Assembly: GCA_934486875.1 (NCBI GenBank)
Contig: CAKSPU010000001.1
Span: 101,630 to 165,629 of the forward strand
Direction: 5' to 3'
Length of the DNA: 64,000 nucleotides
DNA from: an uncultured Oscillospiraceae bacterium
GTDB taxonomy: Bacteria > Bacillota > Clostridia > Oscillospirales > Ruminococcaceae
The notes beneath the pieces are model-generated. The model searched no databases, was not told where the DNA came from, and worked only from the letters and a program-made list of their open reading frames with translations. The stretch's first letter is position 1. Each line of letters begins with the position of its first letter. The position numbers and the translations under genes were made by a program. Positions 24,957-33,648 of the stretch are shown in pieces.

Positions 24957-25818
24957 GGATATCTACCTCCCTGTATGGTTTGTGGAGACGGATAAGGTGG
25001 GCTATGGTGCGTCTCAGATTTTTTCTGTCAACGATCATATCCGCAAATCCGTTTTCAAGAGTAAATTCGGCGGACTGGAAATCCTCGGGGAGCCGCTGCT
25101 TGATAGTTCCCTCGATAACACGTCTGCCCGCAAAGCCCACAAGCACCTTGGGCTCTGCGATTATGATATCGCCGAGAGATGCAAAGGACGCTGTTACGCC
25201 GCCTGTGGTGGGGTCGGTGAGAACGGTTATGTAAAGTCCTCCCGCCTGAGAAAGCTTTGCCGCTGCGCCGCCGGTCTTAGCCATTTGCATAAGGGAAACA
25301 AGTCCCTCCTGCATTCTTGCTCCGCCCGATGCGGTAAAAAGCACTAAAGGCAGCTTCTTTTCCGCAGCCCTTTCAAAGGCACGTGTGACCTTTTCGCCTA
25401 CCACGCTGCCCATTGATGCCATCATAAAGTGTGAGTCCATTATGCCGATGATGCAGCGCTCGCCCTTTATGGTGCATTCGCCTGTTACAATGGCTTCGCT
25501 CAGCCCCGTTTTTTCCCTCAGCCCTGCTATTTTTTCCTCATAATCGGGAAAATCTATGGGATTAAGGCTTGTCATATCCTTGTCGTACTCAACGAAGCTG
25601 CCCTTGTCAACGGTTATGGAGAGCCTCTGCCTTGCGCTTATCCTGCTGTGATATCCGCAGGAGGGGCATACCCAGCTGTTTGCGTCCAGCTCGTCTGCTG
25701 TGCAGCTTTCGGAGCATCGGGGGCATTTGAACAGCTTTTCCGCAGGGGCATCGGGGGCTTTTTCGCTGTCGTCCACGTTAAAGCGGGCGGTGACGACCTT
25801 AAACAGATCCTCTAACAA
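24949..25818 (-). CDS. accD: Acetyl-CoA carboxylase carboxyltransferase subunit beta
   Basis: 289 residues. A four-Cys zinc ribbon (CPRC...CPSC, about residues 32-54) precedes the carboxyltransferase domain with FTASGGARMQEGLVSLMQM. It is the partner of AccA. The start appears to be TTG at 25818 (MLEDLFKVV), 21 bases after accC. Confidence 0.94.
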   Translation of the reverse strand: MLEDLFKVVTARFNVDDSEKAPDAPAEKLFKCPRCSESCTADELDANSWVCPSCGYHSRISARQRLSITVDKGSFVEYDKDMTSLNPIDFPDYEEKIAGLREKTGLSEAIVTGECTIKGERCIIGIMDSHFMMASMGSVVGEKVTRAFERAAEKKLPLVLFTASGGARMQEGLVSLMQMAKTGGAAAKLSQAGGLYITVLTDPTTGGVTASFASLGDIIIAEPKVLVGFAGRRVIEGTIKQRLPEDFQSAEFTLENGFADMIVDRKNLRRTIAHLIRLHKPYREVDIRV

Positions 25819-25839
25819 TCTTTTCGCCTCAATTCGTTT

Positions 25840-27195
25840 TTAGTTCTTTGCATCATTTGACAGCTTCCTGCCTAAGTAGCCGATATCATAGGTACCGCTT
25901 TCAAAAACGCTGTCTCTGATAAGGGAGAGCTGGAAATCTATGTTCGTGTCAACGCCCTCAACGATAAATTCCGCCAGCGCCCATTTCATCTTGGCAATGG
26001 CTTCCTCTCTTGTGGGAGCGTGGACAATGAGCTTTGCTATCATACTGTCGTAATACGGGGGAATGGTGTAGCCCTGATAAACCGAGCTGTCCACACGTAT
26101 GCCGGGACCTCCGGGAATATGGAGAGCGGTTATCTTTCCGGGGCTCGGACGGAAATTGAACTCGGGATTTTCCGCATTTATACGGCATTCGATTGAATGA
26201 CCGCAGATAGTGATATCCTTTTGAGTGAAAGGCAGTCTCTCACCGTCGGCTATCTTTATCTGATGCTTTACAAGGTCGATGCCCGTTACAGCTTCGGTAA
26301 TGGGGTGCTCCACCTGGATACGGGTGTTCATCTCCATAAAGTAGAAGCGTCTGCCCGAATCAACGAGGAACTCAATGGTGCCTGCGTTTGTATATCCGCA
26401 TACCCTTGCAGCAGTAACAGCCGCACGTCCCATTTTCTCACGAAGCTCAGGGGTCATTATGGGGGAGGGGGTCTCCTCGAGAACCTTCTGGTTGCGTCTC
26501 TGCATTGAGCAGTCACGCTCGCCCAGATATACGGTGTTGCCGAACTTGTCGGCAAGTATCTGCACCTCGATGTGCTTGGGATTTACGATGAATTTCTCCA
26601 TATAGATGCTGTCATCACCGAAGAAATTCTTGGCTTCCTGCTTTGCTGCGGTTATGGCATCTTCAAGATCCTCGGGACGCTCAACGAGACGTATGCCACG
26701 TCCGCCGCCGCCTGCCGATGCCTTTACCATAAGAGGGCAGCCTATCTCGGCACAAAGTCGGCGTGCCGTTTCCATATCGGGAACTGCGCCGTCGGAGCCT
26801 GGGATAACGGGAACGCCTGCCGCTTTCATAGCTTTCTTTGCGGCAGCCTTGTCTCCCAGCATACTGATAGACTTGGGACGTGGGCCTATGAATGCAATGC
26901 CGTTGTCCTCGCAGAGCTGTGCGAAGTCTGCATTTTCGGAGAGAAATCCGAAGCCGGGGTGAACAGCTTCAGCCCCCGTCATCCTGCAGGCTTCGATTAT
27001 AGCGGCAGCGTTAAGGTAGCTGTCCTTTGTTGCGGGAGGACCGATGCACACGCTTTCATCAGCTATCTGAGCGTGGAGAGCGTGCCTGTCAGCGGTGGAA
27101 TAAACGGTAACGGTGTGTATCCCAAGCTCTCGGCAGGCTCTTATTATCCTGACGGCGATCTCGCCACGGTTGGCTATAAGAACTTTTTTAAACAT
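25840..27195 (-). CDS. accC: Acetyl-CoA carboxylase biotin carboxylase subunit
   Basis: 451 residues, the standard length. It begins MFKKVLIANRGEIAVRIIRAC, has the ATP-grasp glycine loop KASAGGGGRGIRLV, and the biotin-site region EMNTRIQVEHPITEAVTGIDLV. It uses ATP and bicarbonate to carboxylate the biotin on AccB. It lies between fabZ and accD. Confidence 0.97.
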   Translation of the reverse strand: MFKKVLIANRGEIAVRIIRACRELGIHTVTVYSTADRHALHAQIADESVCIGPPATKDSYLNAAAIIEACRMTGAEAVHPGFGFLSENADFAQLCEDNGIAFIGPRPKSISMLGDKAAAKKAMKAAGVPVIPGSDGAVPDMETARRLCAEIGCPLMVKASAGGGGRGIRLVERPEDLEDAITAAKQEAKNFFGDDSIYMEKFIVNPKHIEVQILADKFGNTVYLGERDCSMQRRNQKVLEETPSPIMTPELREKMGRAAVTAARVCGYTNAGTIEFLVDSGRRFYFMEMNTRIQVEHPITEAVTGIDLVKHQIKIADGERLPFTQKDITICGHSIECRINAENPEFNFRPSPGKITALHIPGGPGIRVDSSVYQGYTIPPYYDSMIAKLIVHAPTREEAIAKMKWALAEFIVEGVDTNIDFQLSLIRDSVFESGTYDIGYLGRKLSNDAKN

Positions 27196-27217
27196 TTTTA
27201 CTCAGAGCCTTTCGGGT

Positions 27218-27643
27218 TTACTTTATGGCAAAGGTTATCTCGGCGGTAACAGCCTTTTCGCCGTCAACGGTGCAGATGCCCTTGCCTACGCCGATAGGAC
27301 CCTTGACCTTGATTATCTCGACTTCGATCTTAAGTCTGTCTCCGGGAACTACCTGTCTGCGGAACTTAGCTTCCTTGATGCCGCCGAAAAAGCCTATCCT
27401 GCCCTTGTTTTCGGGAAGTGCCAGCATAGCCGCACAGCCTGCCTGCGCCATCATCTCCACCATAAGCACGCCGGGGACAACAGGGTAATCGGGGAAATGA
27501 CCCTTGAACCAGAATTCATCGGGGGTCATATTCTTGTATGCCACAACACGCTTGCCGGGCTCAAGCTCCTCTATCTCGTCGATGAGGAGAAAGGGGTCAC
27601 GGTGGGGGATAAGTTCCTTTATCTGTTCCTTGTTATAAAGCAT
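27218..27643 (-). CDS. fabZ: 3-hydroxyacyl-ACP dehydratase
   Basis: 141 residues, hot-dog fold. The catalytic His is in FKGHFPDYPVVPGVLMVEMMAQ, with the downstream Glu in the same segment. It removes water from 3-hydroxyacyl-ACP to give trans-2-enoyl-ACP, the substrate of FabK encoded in the same operon. Confidence 0.96.
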   Translation of the reverse strand: MLYNKEQIKELIPHRDPFLLIDEIEELEPGKRVVAYKNMTPDEFWFKGHFPDYPVVPGVLMVEMMAQAGCAAMLALPENKGRIGFFGGIKEAKFRRQVVPGDRLKIEVEIIKVKGPIGVGKGICTVDGEKAVTAEITFAIK

Positions 27644-27655
27644 TGGTGTTCCTCC

Positions 27656-28135
27656 TTAACCGATTATCATTACGGGCTGATCGTATTCCACAGCATCGCC
27701 GTTTTTAACGAGCAGCTTCTTTACAACGCCGTCAACGGGGCTGGGTATCTCGTTCATTATCTTCATTGATTCGATTATCATAACAATGTCGCCACGCTTT
27801 ATTTTCTGTCCAACCTGAACAAAAGGCGGCTTGTCGGGTGCGGGGGAGGAATAATATGTGCCTACAATGGGAGCCTTGACGGTCTCGCCCTCGGGAACCG
27901 CATCAGCCTTTTTCTCAGGCTTTGCAGGCTCTGCGGGAGCCTGTGCGGGAGCGGGAGCTGCCCCGAAGGCAGGCATCATCGGAGGAGGGGGAGGGGGGAG
28001 CTTCTTGCCCTTGATGACGATCTTTGCGCCGATGTCATCATCTTCAAGACGTATCTCGCCCAGATCCTTTTCGTTGATTATATCCGCAAGAGCGGCGATG
28101 TCCTCTATTTCAAGGTCAAAGGGTAATGTGCCCAT
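27656..28135 (-). CDS. accB: Acetyl-CoA carboxylase biotin carboxyl carrier protein
   Basis: 159 residues. An N-terminal helical part is joined by a Pro/Ala-rich linker (about residues 52-85, with PPPPPP) to the biotinyl domain, where the biotinylated Lys lies in IESMKIMNEI. It shuttles carboxybiotin between AccC and AccAD. It lies between fabF and fabZ, separated from accC by fabZ. Confidence 0.95.
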   Translation of the reverse strand: MGTLPFDLEIEDIAALADIINEKDLGEIRLEDDDIGAKIVIKGKKLPPPPPPMMPAFGAAPAPAQAPAEPAKPEKKADAVPEGETVKAPIVGTYYSSPAPDKPPFVQVGQKIKRGDIVMIIESMKIMNEIPSPVDGVVKKLLVKNGDAVEYDQPVMIIG

Positions 28136-28160
28136 TTATTTTCAGTCCTTTCGGGTCGGA

Positions 28161-29396
28161 TTATTCGGCATATTTCTTGAAGCAAAGAGTTGCATTATGA
28201 CCGCCGAAGCCTAAGTTATTTGTAAGAGCGGCATTGACAGTCATATTTCTGTTGCCGTCGGTGCAGTTGTCAAGGTCGCACTCGGGGTCGGGGACCTTGA
28301 AGCCAACAGTCCTGTGAACGAAGTCTTCCTTGCAGGAAAGTGCGGTAACGATAGCCTCAACAGCTCCCGCAGCACCGAGAAGATGACCTGTCATAGACTT
28401 GGTGGAGTTAACAACGACCTTCTTTGCCGCATCTCCGAGAGCAAGCTTTATGGCTGTGGTCTCGCAGAAATCGTTCAGGTGAGTTGAAGTACCGTGAGCG
28501 TTGATGTAGTCTATATCCTCGGGAGCAAGTCCTGCTTCCTCATATGCAATTCTGATAGCGGCAGCCGCAGCTTCGCCTGCGGGGTCGGGAGAGGTCATAT
28601 GGAAAGCGTCGCAGGTAGCGCCGTAGCCTGCGATCTCCGCATATATCTTTGCGCCTCTTGCCTTTGCGTGCTCCATTTCCTCGAGAATGAGCATACCGCT
28701 GCCCTCACCGAGAACGAAGCCGTTTCTTTCAGCGTCAAAGGGGATAGAGCATCTTTCAAGGTCTGTGGAGCGTGAAAGAGCCTTCATATTGTTAAAGCCC
28801 GCAAGAGCAAATTCATTTACGCAAGCCTCTGCTCCGCCTGCGATGCAGACATCGAGATAGCCGTCCTTGATGCGTCTGAAAGCCTCGCCCACAGCGTGGG
28901 TGGAGGAAGCGCAGGCTGTGGTGGTGCAGTAGTTTGCACCCTTGAAGCCTGTTTTCATAGAAATAGTACCCGCAGCCATATTTGCTATCATAGAGGGAAT
29001 GTAGAATACGGAAACTCTTCCGGGACCTTTTTCAAGGTACTTGGAATATTCCTGCATAGTAAGGTCAAGTCCGCCGATGCCAACGCCTGCGATAACGCCT
29101 GCTCTGTATGGGTCAATGTCCTCAAACTTTGTGCCTGCGTCGCCAAGAGCATCAAGTGCGGCGTAAACTGCGAACTGGGTAAATCTGTCCAGACGCTTTG
29201 CTTCCTTTTTCTCAACGTACTTGTCTATGGAAAATTCCTTTACAGGGGCAGCTATCCTTACTTCAAAGCCCTCGCTCACTATATCGTCAATAAAGCTGAA
29301 GCCCAGCTTGTTTGCCTTGATGTTGTTCCAGAATTCCTCAGCGGAATTTCCAAGAGGGGTCACAACGCCCAGTCCTGTTACAGCAACTCTTCTCAT
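28161..29396 (-). CDS. fabF: Beta-ketoacyl-ACP synthase II
   Basis: 411 residues. The Cys-His-His triad is visible in TTACASSTHAVGEAF (Cys), INAHGTSTHLND (His) and KSMTGHLLGAAG (His). It condenses malonyl-ACP with acyl-ACP during chain elongation. No FabB paralogue is in the operon. Confidence 0.96.
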   Translation of the reverse strand: MRRVAVTGLGVVTPLGNSAEEFWNNIKANKLGFSFIDDIVSEGFEVRIAAPVKEFSIDKYVEKKEAKRLDRFTQFAVYAALDALGDAGTKFEDIDPYRAGVIAGVGIGGLDLTMQEYSKYLEKGPGRVSVFYIPSMIANMAAGTISMKTGFKGANYCTTTACASSTHAVGEAFRRIKDGYLDVCIAGGAEACVNEFALAGFNNMKALSRSTDLERCSIPFDAERNGFVLGEGSGMLILEEMEHAKARGAKIYAEIAGYGATCDAFHMTSPDPAGEAAAAAIRIAYEEAGLAPEDIDYINAHGTSTHLNDFCETTAIKLALGDAAKKVVVNSTKSMTGHLLGAAGAVEAIVTALSCKEDFVHRTVGFKVPDPECDLDNCTDGNRNMTVNAALTNNLGFGGHNATLCFKKYAE

Positions 29397-29429
29397 ATAT
29401 TCGATCCTTTCGTTATGATTTTCGGGTCA

Positions 29430-30167
29430 TCACATCGAAATGCCGCCCGAGATCTCGATCACCTGTCCTGTTACATAGGAGGAATCCTCGGAAGCGAGGA
29501 ATGATACCACGCCTGCGATCTCTTCGGGCTCGCCGTAGCGCTTCATAGCGATCTGAGCCAGCATTGCAGCCTTCTGGTCGTCAGTGAGCTTATCGGTCAT
29601 AGGTGTGTGGATAAATCCGGGTGCAACAGCGTTGCAGGTAACGTTTCTGGAGCCCAGCTCCTTGGCAACGGTCTTGGTCATACCGATAATAGCAGCCTTG
29701 GAAGCGCTGTAGTTTATCTGACCGGGGTTGCCGTAAAGACCCGCAACGGAAGCGAGATTGATGATATGACCGCTTCTCTGGCGCATCATAACGTTGCCCA
29801 CGAATTTAGTCATATTGAAAACGCTCTTCTGGTTGACAGCGATGACCATATCGTACTGATCCTCGGGCATTCTTGCCATAAGACCGTCTCTTGTGATGCC
29901 TGCGTTGTTTACGAGAACGTCGATAGTGCCGAAGCGCTCCTTGATCTTCTTCACCATTTCCTCGCACTGGTCGTACTTGGAAACATCTGCGCAGAATATC
30001 TCAGCCTCAACGCCGAGAGCCCTTACCTTATCAACGATATCGTTGTTTTCAAACATTGTCATATTAAGGTCGTTGAAAGCGATATTCATTCCGTCCTTGG
30101 CAAGTCGGAGTGCGATAGCAGCGCCGATACCTCTGGACGAGCCTGTGATTACAGCTGTTTTTGCCAT
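29430..30167 (-). CDS. fabG: 3-oxoacyl-ACP reductase
   Basis: 245 residues, short-chain dehydrogenase fold: TGSSRGIGAAIA (cofactor loop), NNAGITRDGLMARM, catalytic Ser in INLASVAG and Tyr-x3-Lys in NYSASKAA. It reduces 3-oxoacyl-ACP with NADPH. Confidence 0.96.
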   Translation of the reverse strand: MAKTAVITGSSRGIGAAIALRLAKDGMNIAFNDLNMTMFENNDIVDKVRALGVEAEIFCADVSKYDQCEEMVKKIKERFGTIDVLVNNAGITRDGLMARMPEDQYDMVIAVNQKSVFNMTKFVGNVMMRQRSGHIINLASVAGLYGNPGQINYSASKAAIIGMTKTVAKELGSRNVTCNAVAPGFIHTPMTDKLTDDQKAAMLAQIAMKRYGEPEEIAGVVSFLASEDSSYVTGQVIEISGGISM

Positions 30168-30232
30168 TTGCTCATTCCTCCGTATATATTAAAAGTATTA
30201 GTTTTTATATTGACAGAAAATCCGTCCCATAA

Positions 30233-31162
30233 TCAGAAATCAACGCCGAGGAGCTTGCCTGCCTGCTCTGAAAGCTCGTCTATTATCTCCTTGACGGGCT
30301 TTACATCGTTTACCATACCTGCGATAAGTCCGCAGAGCATAGAGCCTTCATCGGTGTTGCCGTCAACGACAGCCTTTCTGAGCGAGCCCACTGTGAGAGC
30401 CTCGAAATCCTCCGGAGGAGCGGCCATTTTCTCCATTTCCTGAAGCTTCTTGGTGTATTTGCTCTTGATGCAGCGGCAGGGGCTTCCCGAATAGAAGCCT
30501 GTAATGGCGTTGTCGGTGTCCTTTGCCTTTACGACTGCATTCTTGTAGTTTTCGTGAATTTTGCACTCCTCGGAAGCAAGGAAGCGTGTGCCTATCTGAA
30601 CGCCCTCTGCGCCCAGCATAAAGGAAGCGGCGATCCCTCTTCCGTCCGCAATGCCTCCTGCTGCGATAACGGGAACGCTTACAGCATCAACGACCTGGGG
30701 AACAAGGCACATTGTGGTGTTCTGACCGATGTGACCGCCTGACTCGGTGCCCTCTGCGATAACAGCGTCCGCACCGATTCTTTCAAGTCTCTTTGCCAGT
30801 GCGACCGAAGGAACAACGGGGATCACCTTGATGCCTGCTTCTTTCCACGCTGCAATGTACTGACCGGGGTTTCCCGCACCTGTGGTAACGAATGAAACAC
30901 CCTCTTCGATAACGAGCTTTGCAAGCTCCTCCGCATTGGGAGACATAAGCATAATGTTTACGCCGAAGGGCTTGTCGGTAAGCTCCTTGCACTTTCTTAT
31001 CTCAGCTCTGAGGTAATCTATGGGAGCGGAGCCGCCTGCAATAATGCCTGCGCCTCCTGCGTTTGAAACAGCGGAAGCAAGTGTGCTTTCAGCTATCCAC
31101 GCCATACCGCCCTGTAAAATGGGCTTTTCTATTCCGAGAAGCTCTGTTACTCTGTTTTTCAT
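30233..31162 (-). CDS. fabK: Enoyl-ACP reductase II (FMN-dependent)
   Basis: 309 residues, TIM-barrel flavoprotein of the nitronate monooxygenase/FabK type. It begins ELLGIEKPILQGGMAWIAES and includes AEGTESGGHIG and IAAGGIADGRGIAASFMLGA, the FMN phosphate site. Its place inside a fab operon that has no fabI identifies it as the enoyl reductase, performing the final step of each cycle. FabK enzymes are not sensitive to triclosan. Confidence 0.95.
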   Translation of the reverse strand: MKNRVTELLGIEKPILQGGMAWIAESTLASAVSNAGGAGIIAGGSAPIDYLRAEIRKCKELTDKPFGVNIMLMSPNAEELAKLVIEEGVSFVTTGAGNPGQYIAAWKEAGIKVIPVVPSVALAKRLERIGADAVIAEGTESGGHIGQNTTMCLVPQVVDAVSVPVIAAGGIADGRGIAASFMLGAEGVQIGTRFLASEECKIHENYKNAVVKAKDTDNAITGFYSGSPCRCIKSKYTKKLQEMEKMAAPPEDFEALTVGSLRKAVVDGNTDEGSMLCGLIAGMVNDVKPVKEIIDELSEQAGKLLGVDF

Positions 31163-31181
31163 ATCTTTGTTTCCTTTCCGT

Positions 31182-31322
31182 TTATTTTTTTCTGCCTTTA
31201 AAGTGACGGATAAGCAGAACGGCTGCGATAATTACAGCAATTATGAGAATGATGGGCGGCAAAACAGCTGCACCTACCATTATCGGGCTTAGCGTAACGT
31301 CAGAAAAGCGTATAAAATCCAT
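31182..31322 (-). CDS. Small membrane protein between fabH and fabK (46 residues)
   Basis: A 46-residue frame fills the gap between fabH and fabK: MDFIRFSDVTLSPIMVGAAV, then a strongly hydrophobic helix (about residues 14-38, rich in Ile, Val and Ala) and a basic tail RHFKGRKK. The ATG lies right after the fabH stop (TGATATGG) with GGAG 8 bases upstream inside the fabH end. The reading frame, ribosome site and single-helix composition support a real gene. Function unknown; a membrane tether or modulator of the fatty acid enzymes is one possibility. Confidence 0.65.
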   Translation of the reverse strand: MDFIRFSDVTLSPIMVGAAVLPPIILIIAVIIAAVLLIRHFKGRKK

Positions 31323-31323
31323 A

Positions 31324-32322
31324 TCAATACTCCACGATCACGGAACCGAGTGTCAGACCTGCGCCGAAACCAACGAGGCAGACCTTCATTCCACGTTTGA
31401 GCACGCCCTTTTCAACAGCATCGTTCAGTGCAATGGGAATAGATGCGCTTGAAGTGTTGCCGTGCATATCAATGTCGGTGAAGAACCTGTCCATAGACAC
31501 ACCGAGGTTCTTTGCGGCAGTCTCGATTATTCTGATATTTGCCTGATGAGGGATAAAGAGGTCAATGTCGTTTATGTCAAGACCGATCTTCTCCGCAGCA
31601 TTTCTTGCGGCAGTGGGAAGAGCCTTTGTAGCAAACTTGTAGACCTCCTTGCCGTCCTGAATGAGAAGTCTGTGGTCAATGGTCCGGTCGGTCTGATCGT
31701 CAATAACAGGGTGTTCGGCTGTTGAGAAAGGACTGTGCTGGTGCTGATTCTTTGCATAGAGGAACTTTGCGCCTGTTCCGTCGGCACCCAGCCAGCTTGT
31801 GAACATCTTGTCAGACTTTTCAAGTATAACAGCCGCAGCACCGTCTCCGAAAAGCACGCAGGAGGAGCGGTCGGCAAAGTTTGTTATATAGGAAAGATTT
31901 TCGTTTGCGGATACCAGCACGTATTTAAGGTTATCGTCAGTCGCAAGGTATCGGTGTGCGGTATCCACGGAATATACAAAGCCCGAGCAGGCTGCACCAA
32001 GGTCGAAAGCCGCAGCGTTCACTGCGCCGATCTCACGCTGGATAAGGCAGGAAGCGGAGGGGGTGACAAAATCGTTGGTGATTGTGGAGGAAATGATAAG
32101 ACCTATCTCCTTGGGGTCGATGCCCGCTCTTTCAATAGCCTGCTTTGAGGCCATTGCGCCCATATACCAGGTGGGCTCGCCGTCGGACATTCTTCTCTGG
32201 CTTATGCCGGTACGGGTCCTGATCCATTCGTCGTTTGTCTCCACGATCTTCGCCATATCATCGTTTGTAACGGCAAGCTTCGGAGCGTAGCCGCCTGTTG
32301 ACACTATATTAATTCCGCTCAT
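31324..32322 (-). CDS. fabH: Beta-ketoacyl-ACP synthase III
   Basis: 332 residues from the ATG at 32322. The catalytic triad is visible: Cys in FDLGAACSGFVYS, His in FIPHQANIRII and Asn in HGNTSSASIP. It starts fatty acid synthesis by condensing an acyl-CoA with malonyl-ACP. It is the first gene of the operon, preceded by AAAGGATT and a promoter overlapped by an inverted repeat. The frame is open to 32379 but the extra residues do not match the family. Confidence 0.95.
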   Translation of the reverse strand: MSGINIVSTGGYAPKLAVTNDDMAKIVETNDEWIRTRTGISQRRMSDGEPTWYMGAMASKQAIERAGIDPKEIGLIISSTITNDFVTPSASCLIQREIGAVNAAAFDLGAACSGFVYSVDTAHRYLATDDNLKYVLVSANENLSYITNFADRSSCVLFGDGAAAVILEKSDKMFTSWLGADGTGAKFLYAKNQHQHSPFSTAEHPVIDDQTDRTIDHRLLIQDGKEVYKFATKALPTAARNAAEKIGLDINDIDLFIPHQANIRIIETAAKNLGVSMDRFFTDIDMHGNTSSASIPIALNDAVEKGVLKRGMKVCLVGFGAGLTLGSVIVEY

Positions 32323-32446
32323 CTGTCTTTTACCAATCCTTTCGGGGATATTGCTGCCTGAAAAATGATTTTCGGGCATTTGCTATTGTAATTTGAGAAA
32401 AAATGTGTTATTATAATTAGTGTGGCAGAGCTATGCCGCCGCACAA

Positions 32447-32467
32447 TACAATACATTATATATTGTA
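32447..32467. promoter_or_regulatory. Operator-like inverted repeat at the fabH promoter
   Basis: TACAATA, 7 bases, TATTGTA. On the minus strand the right arm contains the -10 box (TACAAT) of the fabH promoter, so a bound protein would block transcription of the whole fab operon. No regulator of fatty acid synthesis (FapR or FabT type) is encoded nearby. The remaining 32323-32656 interval is AT-rich and otherwise empty. Confidence 0.55.
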
Positions 32468-32491
32468 ATATATTTTAACGGTGCTTGTCAA
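32462..32491 (-). promoter_or_regulatory. Promoter of the fabH-acpP operon
   Basis: On the minus strand: TTGACA, 18 bp, TACAAT. The predicted leader before fabH is about 130 bases. Confidence 0.7.
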
Positions 32492-32594
32492 CTGATATTT
32501 TGGTATTTTTGAAAAAAATTCCTTTCTGATGTTCAAGTGATACAAATATGCCGTGTAAAATTTGTAACTATCGGCAATTTATATACATATCGTA

Positions 32595-32627
32595 AAGTAT
32601 ATTATGAATAATACTTATTGTTATAAT
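32595..32627 (+). promoter_or_regulatory. fabD promoter with overlapping inverted repeat
   Basis: An extended -10 element TGTTATAAT (32619-32627) with no clear -35 box. An inverted repeat AAGTAT, 10 bases, ATACTT (32595-32616) covers the -35 to -10 interval and could bind a regulator. Confidence 0.5.
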
Positions 32628-32656
32628 ATTTACATCTTTATTCGGAGGTTTTGCAG

Positions 32657-33577
32657 ATGACAGCAGAAAAAACAGTATTCTTATTTTCGGGACAGGGCTC
32701 TCAGTATGCGGGAATGGGCGTTTCTCTGGTTGAGAAATATCCCGAGCTCAAAGGGGTATTTGATGAGGCTGCCGACATTCTCGGCTTTGACCTTTACGGC
32801 AAGTGCGCAGAAGCTTCCGATGAAGAGCTTGCAAAGACAGTTATCTCCCAGCCTGCAATTATGGCAGTATCCCTCTGCGCCGCAGAAGCGCTGAGGATAA
32901 ACGGCATCACCGCCACCGCCGCAGCAGGACATTCTCTCGGCGAATATGCGGCTATGGTCTATACGGGAATGATCTCCCGTGCCGACGGCTTCAGACTTAT
33001 CAAGGCAAGAAGCGAGGCTATGCAGAAGGCTGCCGAGACCAACAAGGGCGCTATGTATGCGATCATCGGCAAGAGCGTTGAGGAGATAGAAAAGGTCTGC
33101 GAAGAGACCGAGGGCTATGTCCTCCCCGTAAATTATAACTCCTCCGTCCAGACCGTTATTGCAGGTGAGGAGAATGCCGCAAAGGCTGCCGCCGATACTC
33201 TCGCTGCCGCAGGCGCAAGGGCAATAAAGCTGAACGTTGCCTCCGCATTCCATTCAAAGCTTATGCAGAGCGCAGCCGACGAGTTCAGACCTGCCGCAGA
33301 GAAGATGACCTTCTCCGAGCCGAAAATAAAGATGTTCTCCAACATCACAGGCGCTGAGCTTGACAGCATCGAAAATATGCCCGGGAGACTTGCAAAGCAC
33401 ATCGTATCTCCCGTAAGATTTACCGATGAGCTTGCCGCTCTGAACGCTCTGGGATATGATACATTCATCGAGTGCGGTCCCAACAAGGTGCTTTCGGGAC
33501 TTGTAAAGAAAACTCTCAAAGGCGTTAACATCGCCAATGTTCAGGACGCTGACAGCCTTGCAAAGGTCATCGGCTGA
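32657..33577 (+). CDS. fabD: Malonyl-CoA:ACP transacylase
   Basis: 306 residues. The active-site Ser is in AAGHSLGEYAA, the N-terminal FSGQGSQYAGMG motif is intact, and the second catalytic His is in ASAFHSKLM. It loads malonyl groups onto ACP, the one core activity missing from the divergent fab operon. The ATG at 32657 has GGAGGT 7 bases upstream. Two palindromes follow its stop codon. Confidence 0.96.
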   Translation: MTAEKTVFLFSGQGSQYAGMGVSLVEKYPELKGVFDEAADILGFDLYGKCAEASDEELAKTVISQPAIMAVSLCAAEALRINGITATAAAGHSLGEYAAMVYTGMISRADGFRLIKARSEAMQKAAETNKGAMYAIIGKSVEEIEKVCEETEGYVLPVNYNSSVQTVIAGEENAAKAAADTLAAAGARAIKLNVASAFHSKLMQSAADEFRPAAEKMTFSEPKIKMFSNITGAELDSIENMPGRLAKHIVSPVRFTDELAALNALGYDTFIECGPNKVLSGLVKKTLKGVNIANVQDADSLAKVIG

Positions 33578-33596
33578 TATACTATATATAGTATAT
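33577..33596. repeat. 20-bp perfect palindrome between fabD and aroE
   Basis: ATATACTATATATAGTATAT, beginning on the last base of the fabD stop codon. It shares the ATACTAT / ATAGTAT arms with the next repeat. Confidence 0.85.
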
Positions 33597-33607
33597 AAAA
33601 TTCGGCT

Positions 33608-33626
33608 ATACTATTATATATAGTAT
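33608..33626. repeat. Second ATACTAT inverted repeat before aroE
   Basis: ATACTAT, 5 bases, ATAGTAT, 11 bases after the first palindrome and 22 bases before the aroE start. The tandem arrangement suggests a protein-binding pair or RNA hairpins near the aroE ribosome site. Confidence 0.75.
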
Positions 33627-33648
33627 CCCGATGAAAGGAATGATAAAT

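Noticed and set aside
33577-33626. Tandem palindromes considered as a CRISPR remnant or transposon ends
   Set aside because: Only two copies, spaced by 11 bases, with no spacer-like sequence, cas gene, transposase or target-site duplication.
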